64,000 bases of DNA from contig NZ_CP049158.1 in assembly GCF_011493005.1 (NCBI RefSeq), positions 1,612,001 to 1,676,000 of the forward strand, written 5' to 3'. The notes beneath the pieces are model-generated. The model ran no database searches. It worked only from the letters and a program-made list of their open reading frames with translations, and was not told where the DNA came from. This document shows, in pieces, positions 44,031 to 52,894 of the stretch (its first letter is position 1; every line of letters starts with the position of its first letter). The translations under genes and the position numbers were made by a program. Source of the DNA: Caballeronia sp. SBC1 (GTDB lineage Bacteria > Pseudomonadota > Gammaproteobacteria > Burkholderiales > Burkholderiaceae).

Positions 44031-45062
44031 TCAGCGGCCGATCTGCTTGTTCCACTGTTCAATCCACTGGGGTGAATGCTCGGAGACCTGCTCGAACTCC
44101 ACCCAGATCGATTTCTCCCTGGTCGCGACCCGTGGTGCCACGCGCGTGTCGTACTTCACGTTGCGGTTCGACGCCGCGTATTGCATCGCGTTGACGAAAC
44201 AGCTCTGGCCGTCGGCGGACGCCAGTTCGTTCAGGAACTGCAAGCCGAGCGGCGAGCCGTTCCTGACCTTCTGCGCCATGTTCGGGAATGCCACTGAGCC
44301 CGGAGACGGACTGATGAAGCCAATATCAGGATTGTTCGCGTCGTGCTCAGCCCAGGCGCGGCCGTCGTAGTACATCGCGATATCGAGATCGCCGGAACGC
44401 ATGGACATAAGCGGCGTATTCGGGTCGCTGTAGAAGGTGGCGTTACCGCTTGCCGACATGCGCTTGATCTGGTCGAGCGCGGGCTGGATGTTGGTGCTTG
44501 AGCCGCCATAGACCTTCGTGAAAAGCGTGATCAGACCGGGCGGCGTCGCAACGTACGCAATGCCGGGCAGCGCCGCCTGCCACTTGCCAGCCACCGTTCC
44601 GTCCACGAATTCCTTCCACGTCTTCGGCGGGTTCTTCACGGTCTTCGTGTTGTACATCAGGCCGAAATCACCAAAGGTGATCGGGAAGCCGTAGCCCTTA
44701 CCGTATGCCACGAGGCGCGGATCGAGTTGCGCGACGTTCGGCACGTTGGCGGCCGTTACCGGATCCAGCAAATTCAACGATATCGCCTTGTATGCAGCCT
44801 CAGGTGTACTGACGATTACATCAATCGGTGGTTTTGTCGGATTCGCTGCGACCTGATTGACCCATTGCAGCGGATTGCCCAGAACAACATCGACCGACTT
44901 CCCGGTCGCTTTCTCGAACGGCTGCACGAAGCAGGTGCGGTACGCCTTTTCCCACGATCCACCGAATGCGGTAACGGTCAGGTCAGCGGCGCTCACCGTT
45001 AGCGGTAGCGCTGCGGTCAAAGTGAAAACAGCGCCTATGGCGAAAGGCGGGATCGATTTCAT
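44031..45062 (-). CDS. ABC transporter substrate-binding protein, PotD type
   Basis: 343 aa. Signal peptide MKSIPPFAIGAVFTLTAALP with cleavage after SAA or VSA, then an SBP_bac_8-like fold (LTVTAFGGSWEKAYRTCFVQPFEKATG). The WIEQWNKQIGR end is usual for polyamine-type binding proteins. Periplasmic receptor of the importer made by the three genes just upstream (ATPase, two permeases). GAGGCA precedes the ATG. The ligand could be a polyamine, amino acid derivative or lactam. Confidence 0.9.
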   Translation of the reverse strand: MKSIPPFAIGAVFTLTAALPLTVSAADLTVTAFGGSWEKAYRTCFVQPFEKATGKSVDVVLGNPLQWVNQVAANPTKPPIDVIVSTPEAAYKAISLNLLDPVTAANVPNVAQLDPRLVAYGKGYGFPITFGDFGLMYNTKTVKNPPKTWKEFVDGTVAGKWQAALPGIAYVATPPGLITLFTKVYGGSSTNIQPALDQIKRMSASGNATFYSDPNTPLMSMRSGDLDIAMYYDGRAWAEHDANNPDIGFISPSPGSVAFPNMAQKVRNGSPLGLQFLNELASADGQSCFVNAMQYAASNRNVKYDTRVAPRVATREKSIWVEFEQVSEHSPQWIEQWNKQIGR

Positions 45063-45098
45063 GCGTGCCTCGTGGCAATCAAATCAGTGAAGGGGAAG

Positions 45099-45905
45099 TC
45101 ATGCATTGAGTGCACGCAGTCCGTAGGTGCGCTCGACCAACAGCAGTAAGCCGATCGCAATCAGCATCTGCACGGTGCTGATTGCAGCTATGGCCGGGTC
45201 GAGCTGGTTCTGCAGGTACGACAGCATCACGACCGGCAGCGTGGTTACGTTCGCCGTCCCGAAGAAGTACGAGACCGGCAGGTTGTCGAGCGAGATCAGC
45301 ACCGCGAACAGCGCGCCTGCGAATACACCCGGGCTGATGAGCGGCAGCGTTACGAAATAGAAGCGCTGCAAACGGTTCGCACCGAGCACCGCAGCCGCTT
45401 CCTCGAAGTTGATGCCGACGTTGCGATAGACCGCAAGCACCGTACGCATCACATACGGCACGGAGATCACCGTGTGAGCGATCAGGAGCGCAACGAAGGA
45501 CACGCCAATGCCCAGGCTCGACAGAAAATAGAGCAAAGAGAAACCGATCACGAGGGCGGGAATCGCTACCGGCGCAAGCAGGAAGGTCGTTAGGGCCGCA
45601 GCGGCGGCGCTGCGGCTGCGGCCTAGCGCGATGGCAGCGGGGACAGCCAGCAGGATCGCGACGAATGCCGAACTGAGCGCGAGATAAACGCTCGTCATCA
45701 GCGAGTCAATGAACGGGCGATATTCAATCAGCCGCCGATACCAGCGCAACGACACCCCGTGATAAGGCACGGTGATCGCATTGCCCGCCGTGAACGACGC
45801 GGCCACGACCACGACGATCGGCGCAATGAGAAACGTGAAGAACAAGAGGTTATAGAGCGACAACGGCACGCGCGCAACGCCCGTCCTGCGCAGCAGCGCG
45901 ATCAT
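45099..45905 (-). CDS. ABC transporter permease, PotC type
   Basis: 268 aa, six membrane helices. The EAA loop is FEEAAAVLGANRLQRFYFVTLPLISPG. Its start codon overlaps the stop of the PotB-type permease by four bases (ATGA), so the two are translationally coupled. Second inner membrane channel subunit of the polyamine/opine-type importer. Confidence 0.93.
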   Translation of the reverse strand: MIALLRRTGVARVPLSLYNLLFFTFLIAPIVVVVAASFTAGNAITVPYHGVSLRWYRRLIEYRPFIDSLMTSVYLALSSAFVAILLAVPAAIALGRSRSAAAAALTTFLLAPVAIPALVIGFSLLYFLSSLGIGVSFVALLIAHTVISVPYVMRTVLAVYRNVGINFEEAAAVLGANRLQRFYFVTLPLISPGVFAGALFAVLISLDNLPVSYFFGTANVTTLPVVMLSYLQNQLDPAIAAISTVQMLIAIGLLLLVERTYGLRALNA

Positions 45906-46786
45906 GGCCGCACTCCCCGGCCGCTAGCGAACCGCTGCTGCAGGAAGAGGCAAACCAGCACGATGAAAAGCAGCAGGTTGCCCATTGCCGCGGCGAAGCC
46001 GATGTCCTGCGTCAGGCTGAACTGCTGGAAGATCAGCACGGGCAGCGTCACGACCTGGCCACCGCCGAGCAGCAGCATGGTCACGAAACTGCCATTGGTC
46101 AGCATGAACACGAGAATGCACCCGGTCACAATGCCTTCAATGCTCAACGGCAGCGTCACGTTGAGAAAGGTCCGTATCGCGCCGGCGCCAAGAATACGCG
46201 CAGATTCTTCGAGCCGCCGGTCGACACCTTGCAATACGGGCGTAATCGACAGCACCATGAACGGCACCATCACATGGACCAGCCCCATATACACCGAGCC
46301 CGCGCTGTTCAGCACGTTCAACGGCCGGTCGATCAGATGCAGCGCTTGCAAGGCTTCATTGACCATGCCGTGACGTGCAAACAGGATGCGCCAGCCGAAG
46401 GTGCGCATGATGATTGACGTCAGCAGCGGCGCGACGAGCAGAAACAGCAGCACCGGACCGAAGCGGCCCGCGCGCCGCACAAGAAAGTAGGCCACGGGGT
46501 AACCGACGACCGCACAGATCGCCGTGGTGACGAAGCTGACCTTCAGCGTGTTGAAGATTACACCCAGATAATAAGGATCGCTGATCAGCTTCGTATAAAA
46601 ACGAAAGCTTAAAACTGCCCCCTCACGGGAGGGCGCCACGCTGCGCAGTATGTTTTCAAGCAGCGGCGCGAGGAAAAACACACACAGGAAGATCACCGCG
46701 GGCAGGTAAAGCAGGCTCGGTCGCACACGCCGCTTCGTGACCTTCGTCTCAATCCGCTGAGTTGGGATGGCATCGAAAGTCTGCAT
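45902..46786 (-). CDS. ABC transporter permease, PotB type
   Basis: 294 aa, six membrane helices. EAA loop: LEESARILGAGAIRTFLNVTLPLSIEG. The N-terminal TKRRVRPSLLYLPAVIFLCVFFLAPLLENI is typical of PotB-like permeases. Its ATG directly abuts the ATPase stop (TAA-ATG), and its end overlaps the PotC-type gene by four bases. Confidence 0.93.
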   Translation of the reverse strand: MQTFDAIPTQRIETKVTKRRVRPSLLYLPAVIFLCVFFLAPLLENILRSVAPSREGAVLSFRFYTKLISDPYYLGVIFNTLKVSFVTTAICAVVGYPVAYFLVRRAGRFGPVLLFLLVAPLLTSIIMRTFGWRILFARHGMVNEALQALHLIDRPLNVLNSAGSVYMGLVHVMVPFMVLSITPVLQGVDRRLEESARILGAGAIRTFLNVTLPLSIEGIVTGCILVFMLTNGSFVTMLLLGGGQVVTLPVLIFQQFSLTQDIGFAAAMGNLLLFIVLVCLFLQQRFASGRGVRP

Positions 46787-47947
46787 TTACGCCGCCTTTG
46801 CCAGAGCGGGACCGCCATCGGTTTCCAGCAGCACGGCGCTTTCGGCGTCGAAGGAAACAACCACTTGCGCGCCTGCGGGACGCGCACCGCCGCCCGAGGA
46901 CGACGTCGCCATCTCATAGGCATAAACTGGCCGGCCGAGTGCCGCGACATCGACCCGGTAGGCGTGGTGGGCACCGCGAAACACATGCTGCACGATACGC
47001 CCGTCGAAGCGGACATGATGCGATTGCGGCGCGTCGAGCACGACCTTCTCGGGGCGGATTGCAAACTCGGCCTGATCGCCGGAGAGCCTGACATCGCGTA
47101 GCGGGACCACGACGTCCGCGCGGCTCCGGTGCGGCCGAAGCTTCACGGCCTGCGCATGTCGCGCGATCACATCGCACTCGATCACGTTTGCCGTGCCAAG
47201 AAACTCCGCTACGAAACGCGTGCGCGGCTGTTCGTAGACATCACGGGGACTGCCGGTCTGCAAGATCCGCCCGCGATCCATCACAACCACGCGGTCGCTC
47301 ATGGTCAGCGCTTCCTCCTGATCGTGCGTCACCATCACGCTTGTAATGCCCAGCTCGCTCTGTATCTGGCGAAGCTCGAACTGCATGCCTTCGCGCAAGT
47401 TCTTGTCGAGCGCGCCAAGCGGTTCGTCGAGAAGCAGCACAGACGGATTGGTGATCAAGGCACGTGCCAAGGCAATGCGCTGCTGCTGGCCGCCCGAGAG
47501 TTGCGCGATGTTGCGCGCCTCGATGCCAGGCAGTCGGATCGTCTCGAGCATCTTTTTCACGCGTGCGGCGATCTCGCTTTTCGGCGTGCCCGCCATGCGC
47601 AGTCCGAAGCCGATATTCGCGCCTACGCTCAAATGCGGAAACAGGCTGTAGTTCTGGAACACCATACCCAGGCCGCGTTTGTCCGGCGGCAGGCCCGTGA
47701 CATCGCGACCGCCAATACTCACGGTCCCGGTATCAGGTTGATCGAATCCGGCAATCAGTCTGAGCGTGGTGGTCTTGCCGCAACCCGAGGGTCCGAGCAG
47801 CGCAAGGAGCTCGCCCGGATGCACATCGAGTGTCATCGTCTCGAGCGCGGTGACCGCACCAAAACGCTTGCTGACGCCATCAAGAAGCAGACGCTGCGAG
47901 CGCTCGGCGCCGCTCGGCGAAGATGTTGCGACTGCTGTTGCCATCAT
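46787..47947 (-). CDS. ABC transporter ATP-binding protein, PotA type
   Basis: 386 aa. Walker A GPSGCGKT at about residues 53-60, Q-loop VFQNYSLFPHL, signature LSGGQQQRIALARAL, Walker B VLLLDEPLGALD and the H-loop in VTHDQEEAL. A C-terminal TOBE-like regulatory domain (about 285-375) is present. Energises the PotB/C-type permeases. It starts 27 bases after the flavin oxidase stop. A second ATG one codon in is equally possible as the start. Confidence 0.93.
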   Translation of the reverse strand: MMATAVATSSPSGAERSQRLLLDGVSKRFGAVTALETMTLDVHPGELLALLGPSGCGKTTTLRLIAGFDQPDTGTVSIGGRDVTGLPPDKRGLGMVFQNYSLFPHLSVGANIGFGLRMAGTPKSEIAARVKKMLETIRLPGIEARNIAQLSGGQQQRIALARALITNPSVLLLDEPLGALDKNLREGMQFELRQIQSELGITSVMVTHDQEEALTMSDRVVVMDRGRILQTGSPRDVYEQPRTRFVAEFLGTANVIECDVIARHAQAVKLRPHRSRADVVVPLRDVRLSGDQAEFAIRPEKVVLDAPQSHHVRFDGRIVQHVFRGAHHAYRVDVAALGRPVYAYEMATSSSGGGARPAGAQVVVSFDAESAVLLETDGGPALAKAA

Positions 47948-47974
47948 GGAGGGTCCCGGTTAAGAGCGTGCCGC

Positions 47975-49309
47975 TCAGGCGTGCTGCCTGCGTTTGTCGA
48001 TGACGTCGCGGATCTGGTAATAGCTCCCCAGCGCCGGCATGAACCACGGCTTGCCGCGATAAAGCGCGTGCGTGAGCATCGGCGTGCCATAGGCGCTGCT
48101 CTCGGGCGCTTGCCCTTCGAGAATCAGGCGTGCGACCTTGTAGCCGAGGTAGGTCATCATCACCACGCCGCTGCCGTTGCAACCGAGCGCGTAGTGGATA
48201 CCGTCGGCGGTGCGGCCCAGATGCGGCAGGAAGTCGAGTGTGAGCGCCACGGTGCCGCCCCAGCTATAAGCGACCTTTACGTCGGCCATCTGCGGGAAGC
48301 GCTCAACCATTTGCGCGTGCAGGATCGCACCCGACTGGCGCCGGTCGAGGTTATAGAAACGCGCGCGGCCGCCAAACAGGAAACGCTTGCCGTCGGGTGA
48401 ATAGCGGTAGTAATTGACCACGCGGCGCGTCTCCGAAATACCGCGGCGCTTCGGTATCAGCGACGCCTGCAGGTCGGCAGGAAGCTCCTCAGTGGCGATC
48501 TGATGCGACACGACCGGCACCACGCGGCGTTTCAGGTCCGGCACCGATTCGCCCGTATAACCGTTGGTGCAAATCACCACGTGCCGGCTCGCCAGCGTTC
48601 CCCGCGCGGTCTCTATGCGATACCCCGCCCCTGAGCGCGTAACGCTCTTCACCGGGGCCTTGCTGCACACCGTGACACCCGCGCCGCGAGCAGCAGCGAG
48701 CAGCCCGGCAAACATCATCGACGGGTGCACTTGTCCCGCGCGCTCGAGCAATACGCCGCCCGCGTAAATGTCACTCGCCAGTTCGCTGCGCAGTTCGTCG
48801 CGCGAGAGGATCCGTGCACCCGCCGACGCGTACGCGTTGAGGTTCACGATGCGCTTCTTCCACGCAGCCAGGTGCGCGTCGGTCCACATCGCGTTGATGC
48901 GGCCAGCCTTCAAATAAGCGCATTCGATTGCGTTGTCCCTGAGGATGCTTTCGAACACGCCGTAGGAAGCCGCGGCTTCGCGCAGGAGCGCTTGCTGGCG
49001 TTGTTCCGATACGGCGTTGTCCAGCTTCTTGCCTGAGGGCGCCTTGCCTACGTTCACGCCTCCCGACACTTGTCCGCCACTAAGCGTGCTCGCACCGATG
49101 CCGGGCACATCGGCTTCGAGAACGGCCACGCTCAAGCCGTGCTTCGCGAATTCGAGCGCGCACGACAACCCCGCGTAACCCGCGCCGACGATCGCCACGT
49201 CAACTTCGCGCGGCACTTCGGACATCAGGTCGTCGTGCGGACGCCAGTCTTTCCACCAGTACGGGGTGTCGGTGAAATCGGAGGAAAACACTTGGCTGCG
49301 CGTCGACAC
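47975..49309 (-). CDS. FAD-dependent amine/amino acid oxidase (DAO, PuuB-like), copy 2
   Basis: 444 aa from GTG 49309, chosen because AAGGA lies seven bases upstream; the frame extends 30 codons further but that part overlaps the operator block. FAD motif VAIVGAGYAGLSCALEFAKHG, then GASTLSGGQVSGGVNVG and the C-terminal GCNGSGVVMMTYLG loop. Paralogous to the oxidase at 36695. First gene of the PotABCD-HyuAB series, with an operator-like block 30 bases upstream, so probably the first catabolic step or the step after ring opening. Confidence 0.88.
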   Translation of the reverse strand: MSTRSQVFSSDFTDTPYWWKDWRPHDDLMSEVPREVDVAIVGAGYAGLSCALEFAKHGLSVAVLEADVPGIGASTLSGGQVSGGVNVGKAPSGKKLDNAVSEQRQQALLREAAASYGVFESILRDNAIECAYLKAGRINAMWTDAHLAAWKKRIVNLNAYASAGARILSRDELRSELASDIYAGGVLLERAGQVHPSMMFAGLLAAARGAGVTVCSKAPVKSVTRSGAGYRIETARGTLASRHVVICTNGYTGESVPDLKRRVVPVVSHQIATEELPADLQASLIPKRRGISETRRVVNYYRYSPDGKRFLFGGRARFYNLDRRQSGAILHAQMVERFPQMADVKVAYSWGGTVALTLDFLPHLGRTADGIHYALGCNGSGVVMMTYLGYKVARLILEGQAPESSAYGTPMLTHALYRGKPWFMPALGSYYQIRDVIDKRRQHA

Positions 49310-49338
49310 GGTGAGGTCCTTAATGGGTCTGCATTTCT

Positions 49339-49396
49339 CCGTGCCACATTGCGGCACGGCATTCCATAAACTCGTTGAGGTGCAAAGTATCACGCG
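49339..49396. promoter_or_regulatory. Operator block A, probable IclR site
   Basis: Contains the inverted repeat CCGTGCC-N7-GGCACGG (49339-49359), then TTCCATA and GCAAAGTATCACGCG. The same elements in the same order occur at 51918-51972 before the aldo-keto reductase gene. It lies 30 bases upstream of the flavin oxidase start. Probably bound by the IclR protein encoded at 52053. Confidence 0.7.
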
Positions 49397-49572
49397 CATT
49401 TATCGCGTGCAAGCGTTCAGAAAAACGGGGTGGGAGCGTCGTGCTTTATGCGGCGGGCGATCGGAAAACCAGCACGAAGCGCCGCCATCGCGACGATCGA
49501 CGGCGGTGAATGATAGGACTACGACACACTAAAAACCGATGGTTTCAGGGTGTGGTTCCGGGCAGTGACGCA

Positions 49573-51000
49573 TCAGCCGGACAAGGGCAAATCCTCGCTC
49601 GCCGCATGCAGCGCCTGCCGCGTAATGCCAATAATTTCGTCGATATCCGCTCGCGTGGCGACCAGCGGCGGCGCAAATCCGATGATGTCGTTAATGCCAA
49701 GCGGACGAACAATCAGGCCACGCGCAAGCGCTGCCTGCGCGACCCGGCTGCTGACCTTGAGAGAAGGCACAAACGGTGTGCGTTCGGTCTTGCCGGCCAT
49801 TAGCTCAAGAGCCGCCAGCATCCCCTCGCCTCGTACATTACCGACGAGCGGGTGATCATCGAATGCGGCGTGCATACTTTGCTGCATATAAGCGCCGACG
49901 TCGGCGGCATTGCGCGTCAGTTGCTCGCGCTCGAGGATGTCGAGGTTCGTCAACGCCGCAGCCGCGCACACCGGATGGCCCGAGTAAGTCCAACCGTGGC
50001 TCATTGCGCCTTGCTCGCGCGAGCCGCGTTCGATCACGTCCCACACCCGCTCGCCGACAATCACGCCGGACAGCGGCAAGTACCCGCTCGTGAGGCCCTT
50101 CGCGACCGAGATCAGATCCGGTTCGATACCGTAATGTTCGGAGCCGTTGCGCGAGCCGAGGCGCCCGAAACCGCACACGACTTCATCGGCGACGAACAAG
50201 ATGTCGTGCCGCTTCAGCACGGCCTGGATGGCTGGCCAGTAGCCGGCCGGCGGCGGCAGGATGCCGCCCGAGCCCATGACCGGTTCGCCAAAAAATGCAG
50301 CGATAGTGTCCGCCCCTTCGCTTTCTATCAACTGTTCAAGCTGTTCGACGCAATCCGCCACGAACGCACTTTCGCTGTCGCCTGGCCGGGCGTCGCGATA
50401 GAAGTCAGGACACGCCGTGTGCAGCACCTGCGGCATGGGCAAGTCAAAAGCCGTGTGAAACTTCGCTTGTCCCGTGAGGCTGCCGGTTGCAATACCCGAA
50501 CCGTGATAACTGCGATGCCTCGCGATGATCTTCTTCTTGCGCGAACGCCCGAGCACATTGTTGTAATACCAGACCAGCTTGATCTGTGTCTCGTTGGCGT
50601 CCGAGCCGGACATGCCATAGAACACCTTCTTCATTCCCGGTGGCGACCAGTCCTCGATCAGCCGTTGCGACAGTTCGACGGCGGGGTCGTTCGAGAAGCC
50701 TGCATACGTGTGATAGAACGACAGCTTGCGGCTCTGGGCTGCAATCGCCTCGGCCATCTCCTCGCGTCCATAGCCGATGTTCACGCAATACAGCCCGGCG
50801 AATGCATCAATGTAGGAACGGCCCGCGTGATCCTCCATGCGTATGCCCGACGCACGCCTCATCAGGCGCCCTTCCAGCTCGCCGGACGCATGGTCGGACG
50901 CATGCGTTCCGGGATGCATGAAGTGGCGCCGGTCTGTTGCCAAGATTGCTTCGCTATACGAATCAGTTACTGAGTTCATGATTGTGTCGATGGGGTTCAT
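49573..51000 (-). CDS. Class III aminotransferase (omega-amino acid:pyruvate type)
   Basis: 475 aa. PLP enzyme transferring a terminal or beta/gamma amino group to pyruvate or 2-oxoglutarate. Seen: GMSGSDANETQIKLVWYYNN, FVADEVVCGFGRLG (Asp to the pyridine N) and SVAKGLTSGYLPLSGVIV (Schiff-base Lys). ATG 51000 overlaps the aldo-keto reductase stop by four bases (ATGA), showing coupling; the longer frame starts inside that gene and was rejected. Family members act on beta-alanine, putrescine, 4-aminobutyrate or 6-aminohexanoate. Confidence 0.92.
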   Translation of the reverse strand: MNPIDTIMNSVTDSYSEAILATDRRHFMHPGTHASDHASGELEGRLMRRASGIRMEDHAGRSYIDAFAGLYCVNIGYGREEMAEAIAAQSRKLSFYHTYAGFSNDPAVELSQRLIEDWSPPGMKKVFYGMSGSDANETQIKLVWYYNNVLGRSRKKKIIARHRSYHGSGIATGSLTGQAKFHTAFDLPMPQVLHTACPDFYRDARPGDSESAFVADCVEQLEQLIESEGADTIAAFFGEPVMGSGGILPPPAGYWPAIQAVLKRHDILFVADEVVCGFGRLGSRNGSEHYGIEPDLISVAKGLTSGYLPLSGVIVGERVWDVIERGSREQGAMSHGWTYSGHPVCAAAALTNLDILEREQLTRNAADVGAYMQQSMHAAFDDHPLVGNVRGEGMLAALELMAGKTERTPFVPSLKVSSRVAQAALARGLIVRPLGINDIIGFAPPLVATRADIDEIIGITRQALHAASEDLPLSG

Positions 51001-51881
51001 GGCTGCATTGCGCATAAGGAGGTGTCCGCGATGTCCCATGCGGGATGCCACGCCGGCTTGCTCACGCGGCCATCGGCACGGGCGAGCAAGCGGATGCGCG
51101 CCATCGACGCGGCATCGAGTTCGAAATCGAATACCGCGAGGTTTTCCCCTATGCGCACCTGATTCGACGACTTCGGAATGGCCGCGACCCCGGGCTGCTG
51201 GATCAACCAGCGCAAGATGATCTGCGCGGGTTGCTTGTCATGCCGACGAGCAATGTCCGCGATCACCGGGTCCGCAAGCAGCTTGCCGCTGCCAAGCGGT
51301 GAGTGCGAGATCAGGGCCATGCCGTGTCGCGAACAGGCAGCGAGCAGCTTGGTCTGATCGAGATACGGATGGTATTCGCACTGGTTCGCGACCAGCGGCA
51401 ACGGCGAGAGCGCCACTGCACGATCGAGCAGCGCCACCGGAAAATTCGATACGCCGATATGACGCGTCAGGCCGCGGCGTTGTGCGTCGTTGAGCGCGCC
51501 GATTGTCTCTTCAAGCGGTACCTCGGGGTTGGGCCAGTGCACGAGCAGCAGGTCGACGTGATCGAGCCCCAGCCGCGCGACGCTCGCTTCTGCCGCGCGG
51601 CGGAAGTCGGCTGCGCGCAATTCGGTATGCCAGACTTTGGTGGTGACAAACACGTCGTTGCGCGGCACGCCGCACGCGGCGAGCGCCTGGCCGACCGCCT
51701 GCTCGTTCTCGTAGCGGGCAGCGGTGTCGATATGCCGGTACCCGGCGTCGAGGGCGGCCCGCACGGCACGGACACCTTCATCGTGGGTGGATTGCCACGT
51801 GCCCAGCCCCAGCCGGGGAATCAGGGCGCCGTTGGCGGCAACTACCTGCAAAGACGCAGGCGCATGAAGAGGAAATGTCAT
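50997..51881 (-). CDS. Aldo-keto reductase, 2,5-diketo-gluconate reductase type
   Basis: 294 aa NADPH-dependent TIM barrel. Catalytic Asp and Tyr in GYRHIDTAARYENEQAVGQAL, Lys in VFVTTKVW and His in LLVHWPNP; the cofactor region is AIPKSSNQVRIGENL. It is the first gene of a two-gene operon with the aminotransferase (four-base overlap), so it probably reduces the aldehyde made by transamination or a related carbonyl. The operator block lies about 37 bases before the start. The ribosome site is weak. Confidence 0.9.
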   Translation of the reverse strand: MTFPLHAPASLQVVAANGALIPRLGLGTWQSTHDEGVRAVRAALDAGYRHIDTAARYENEQAVGQALAACGVPRNDVFVTTKVWHTELRAADFRRAAEASVARLGLDHVDLLLVHWPNPEVPLEETIGALNDAQRRGLTRHIGVSNFPVALLDRAVALSPLPLVANQCEYHPYLDQTKLLAACSRHGMALISHSPLGSGKLLADPVIADIARRHDKQPAQIILRWLIQQPGVAAIPKSSNQVRIGENLAVFDFELDAASMARIRLLARADGRVSKPAWHPAWDIADTSLCAMQP

Positions 51882-51917
51882 CGCGAGAGTGTTTTCGGGA
51901 TTCCGAGATTTTTGTTA

Positions 51918-51972
51918 CCGTGCCATAATACGGCACGCCGTTCCATATTTTTACGATGCAAAGTAACACGCG
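51918..51972. promoter_or_regulatory. Operator block B, probable IclR site
   Basis: Inverted repeat CGTGCC-N7-GGCACG (51919-51937), then TTCCATA at the same distance as in block A, and GCAAAGTAACACGCG displaced by three bases. It lies in the divergent gap between the aldo-keto reductase and IclR genes, so it could control both. The match to 49339-49396 is direct. Confidence 0.7.
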
Positions 51973-52052
51973 ATTTTTCGCGACGCAAGGGAACAACAGC
52001 GTGCCGGGATGAGCGCGCTTGTCGCGCGGCCGCAAATCACTGGAGGGGGTGC

Positions 52053-52784
52053 ATGAACAGTTTGTTGAAGAGCCTGGAGATCCTGGAAGCGGTATCGCAG
52101 AACCAGCCAGTCAGCGTGGGTGTGCTGGCGCGTTTGCTGGACATGCCGAAATCCAGCGTCCAGCGCGTGCTGATGACCTTTCTCGAAGCCGGCTGGCTGC
52201 GCCAGACCGGCGGCGACCTGACGCGCTGGGAAGTGGGCGCGCGGATCCTCGGCGTGCGCCCTGCCGCGCTTCGCGGCGGCGCGCTGTATGCCGCCGCACG
52301 CGAGCCGATGCGCGAGCTACGGGAGCTCACCAACGAGACCGTCCACCTGTCGATCCCGGACAGCACCAAGTCAATGGTGCTCATCGATCGTGCGGATTGC
52401 ACGCAGACGGTCCGAACCTTCAGTCCTATTGGCGACCTCAGCCCGTTCCACGCGACGGCAACGGGCCTCGCCGTACTCGCGTACATGAGCGAGGCCGAGG
52501 TGGAAGAAATCCTGGGTCGCGACCTGCCAAAATTCAGCGACACCACGCCGTGCGACCCCGCCGAGATACGACTCGAACTCGAGCGCATCCGCAAGCGCGG
52601 ATATTCGATCAACCTGTCGCAGTATCGACGCGCGGTGTGCGCTATTGGTGCAGCAATCATCGATTCGGATGGTGCGCCGGTCGGCAGCATCTGCATCTCC
52701 ATGCCCGAATCCCGCTACGAGCCCAAACGTCTCGATGAGTGGGGAAAAGCTGTTGCGAAGGCGGCGGCGGCTATCAGCGTTTAG
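52053..52784 (+). CDS. IclR family transcriptional regulator
   Basis: 243 aa from ATG 52053, which has GGAGGGGG seven bases upstream; the frame is open for 250 codons before this, overlapping the aldo-keto reductase gene, and that part is not coding here. Winged helix at about residues 3-60 (LARLLDMPKSSVQRVLMTFLEAGWL) and the IclR effector domain (about 75-240, with SPFHATATGLAVLAYM and INLSQYRRAVCAIGAAI). Divergent from the aldo-keto reductase/aminotransferase operon and probably its regulator, as well as of the flavin oxidase-importer operon. Confidence 0.93.
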   Translation: MNSLLKSLEILEAVSQNQPVSVGVLARLLDMPKSSVQRVLMTFLEAGWLRQTGGDLTRWEVGARILGVRPAALRGGALYAAAREPMRELRELTNETVHLSIPDSTKSMVLIDRADCTQTVRTFSPIGDLSPFHATATGLAVLAYMSEAEVEEILGRDLPKFSDTTPCDPAEIRLELERIRKRGYSINLSQYRRAVCAIGAAIIDSDGAPVGSICISMPESRYEPKRLDEWGKAVAKAAAAISV

Positions 52785-52894
52785 GGCATTTATAGATGGC
52801 GTGCGACGCGCAAGCCACATCAGTGACAACATTCAGGCGTACGCTGTCATCACGCTCATGAAGTCGCCTGAACCTACTGCCAAAGGACCCCATC

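Noticed and set aside
47129..48400. Open frame opposite the PotA-type ATPase and flavin oxidase
   Set aside because: Spans two real genes on the other strand and has no recognisable product.
49339..49359. Sigma-54 promoter suggested by TGGCAC in the operator block
   Set aside because: The needed TTGC element about five bases further is missing in both blocks; TGGCAC is explained by the inverted repeat.
51303..52052. 250-codon N-terminal extension of the IclR gene
   Set aside because: Lies opposite the aldo-keto reductase and across the operator block; the GGAGGGGG site at 52042 marks the true start.
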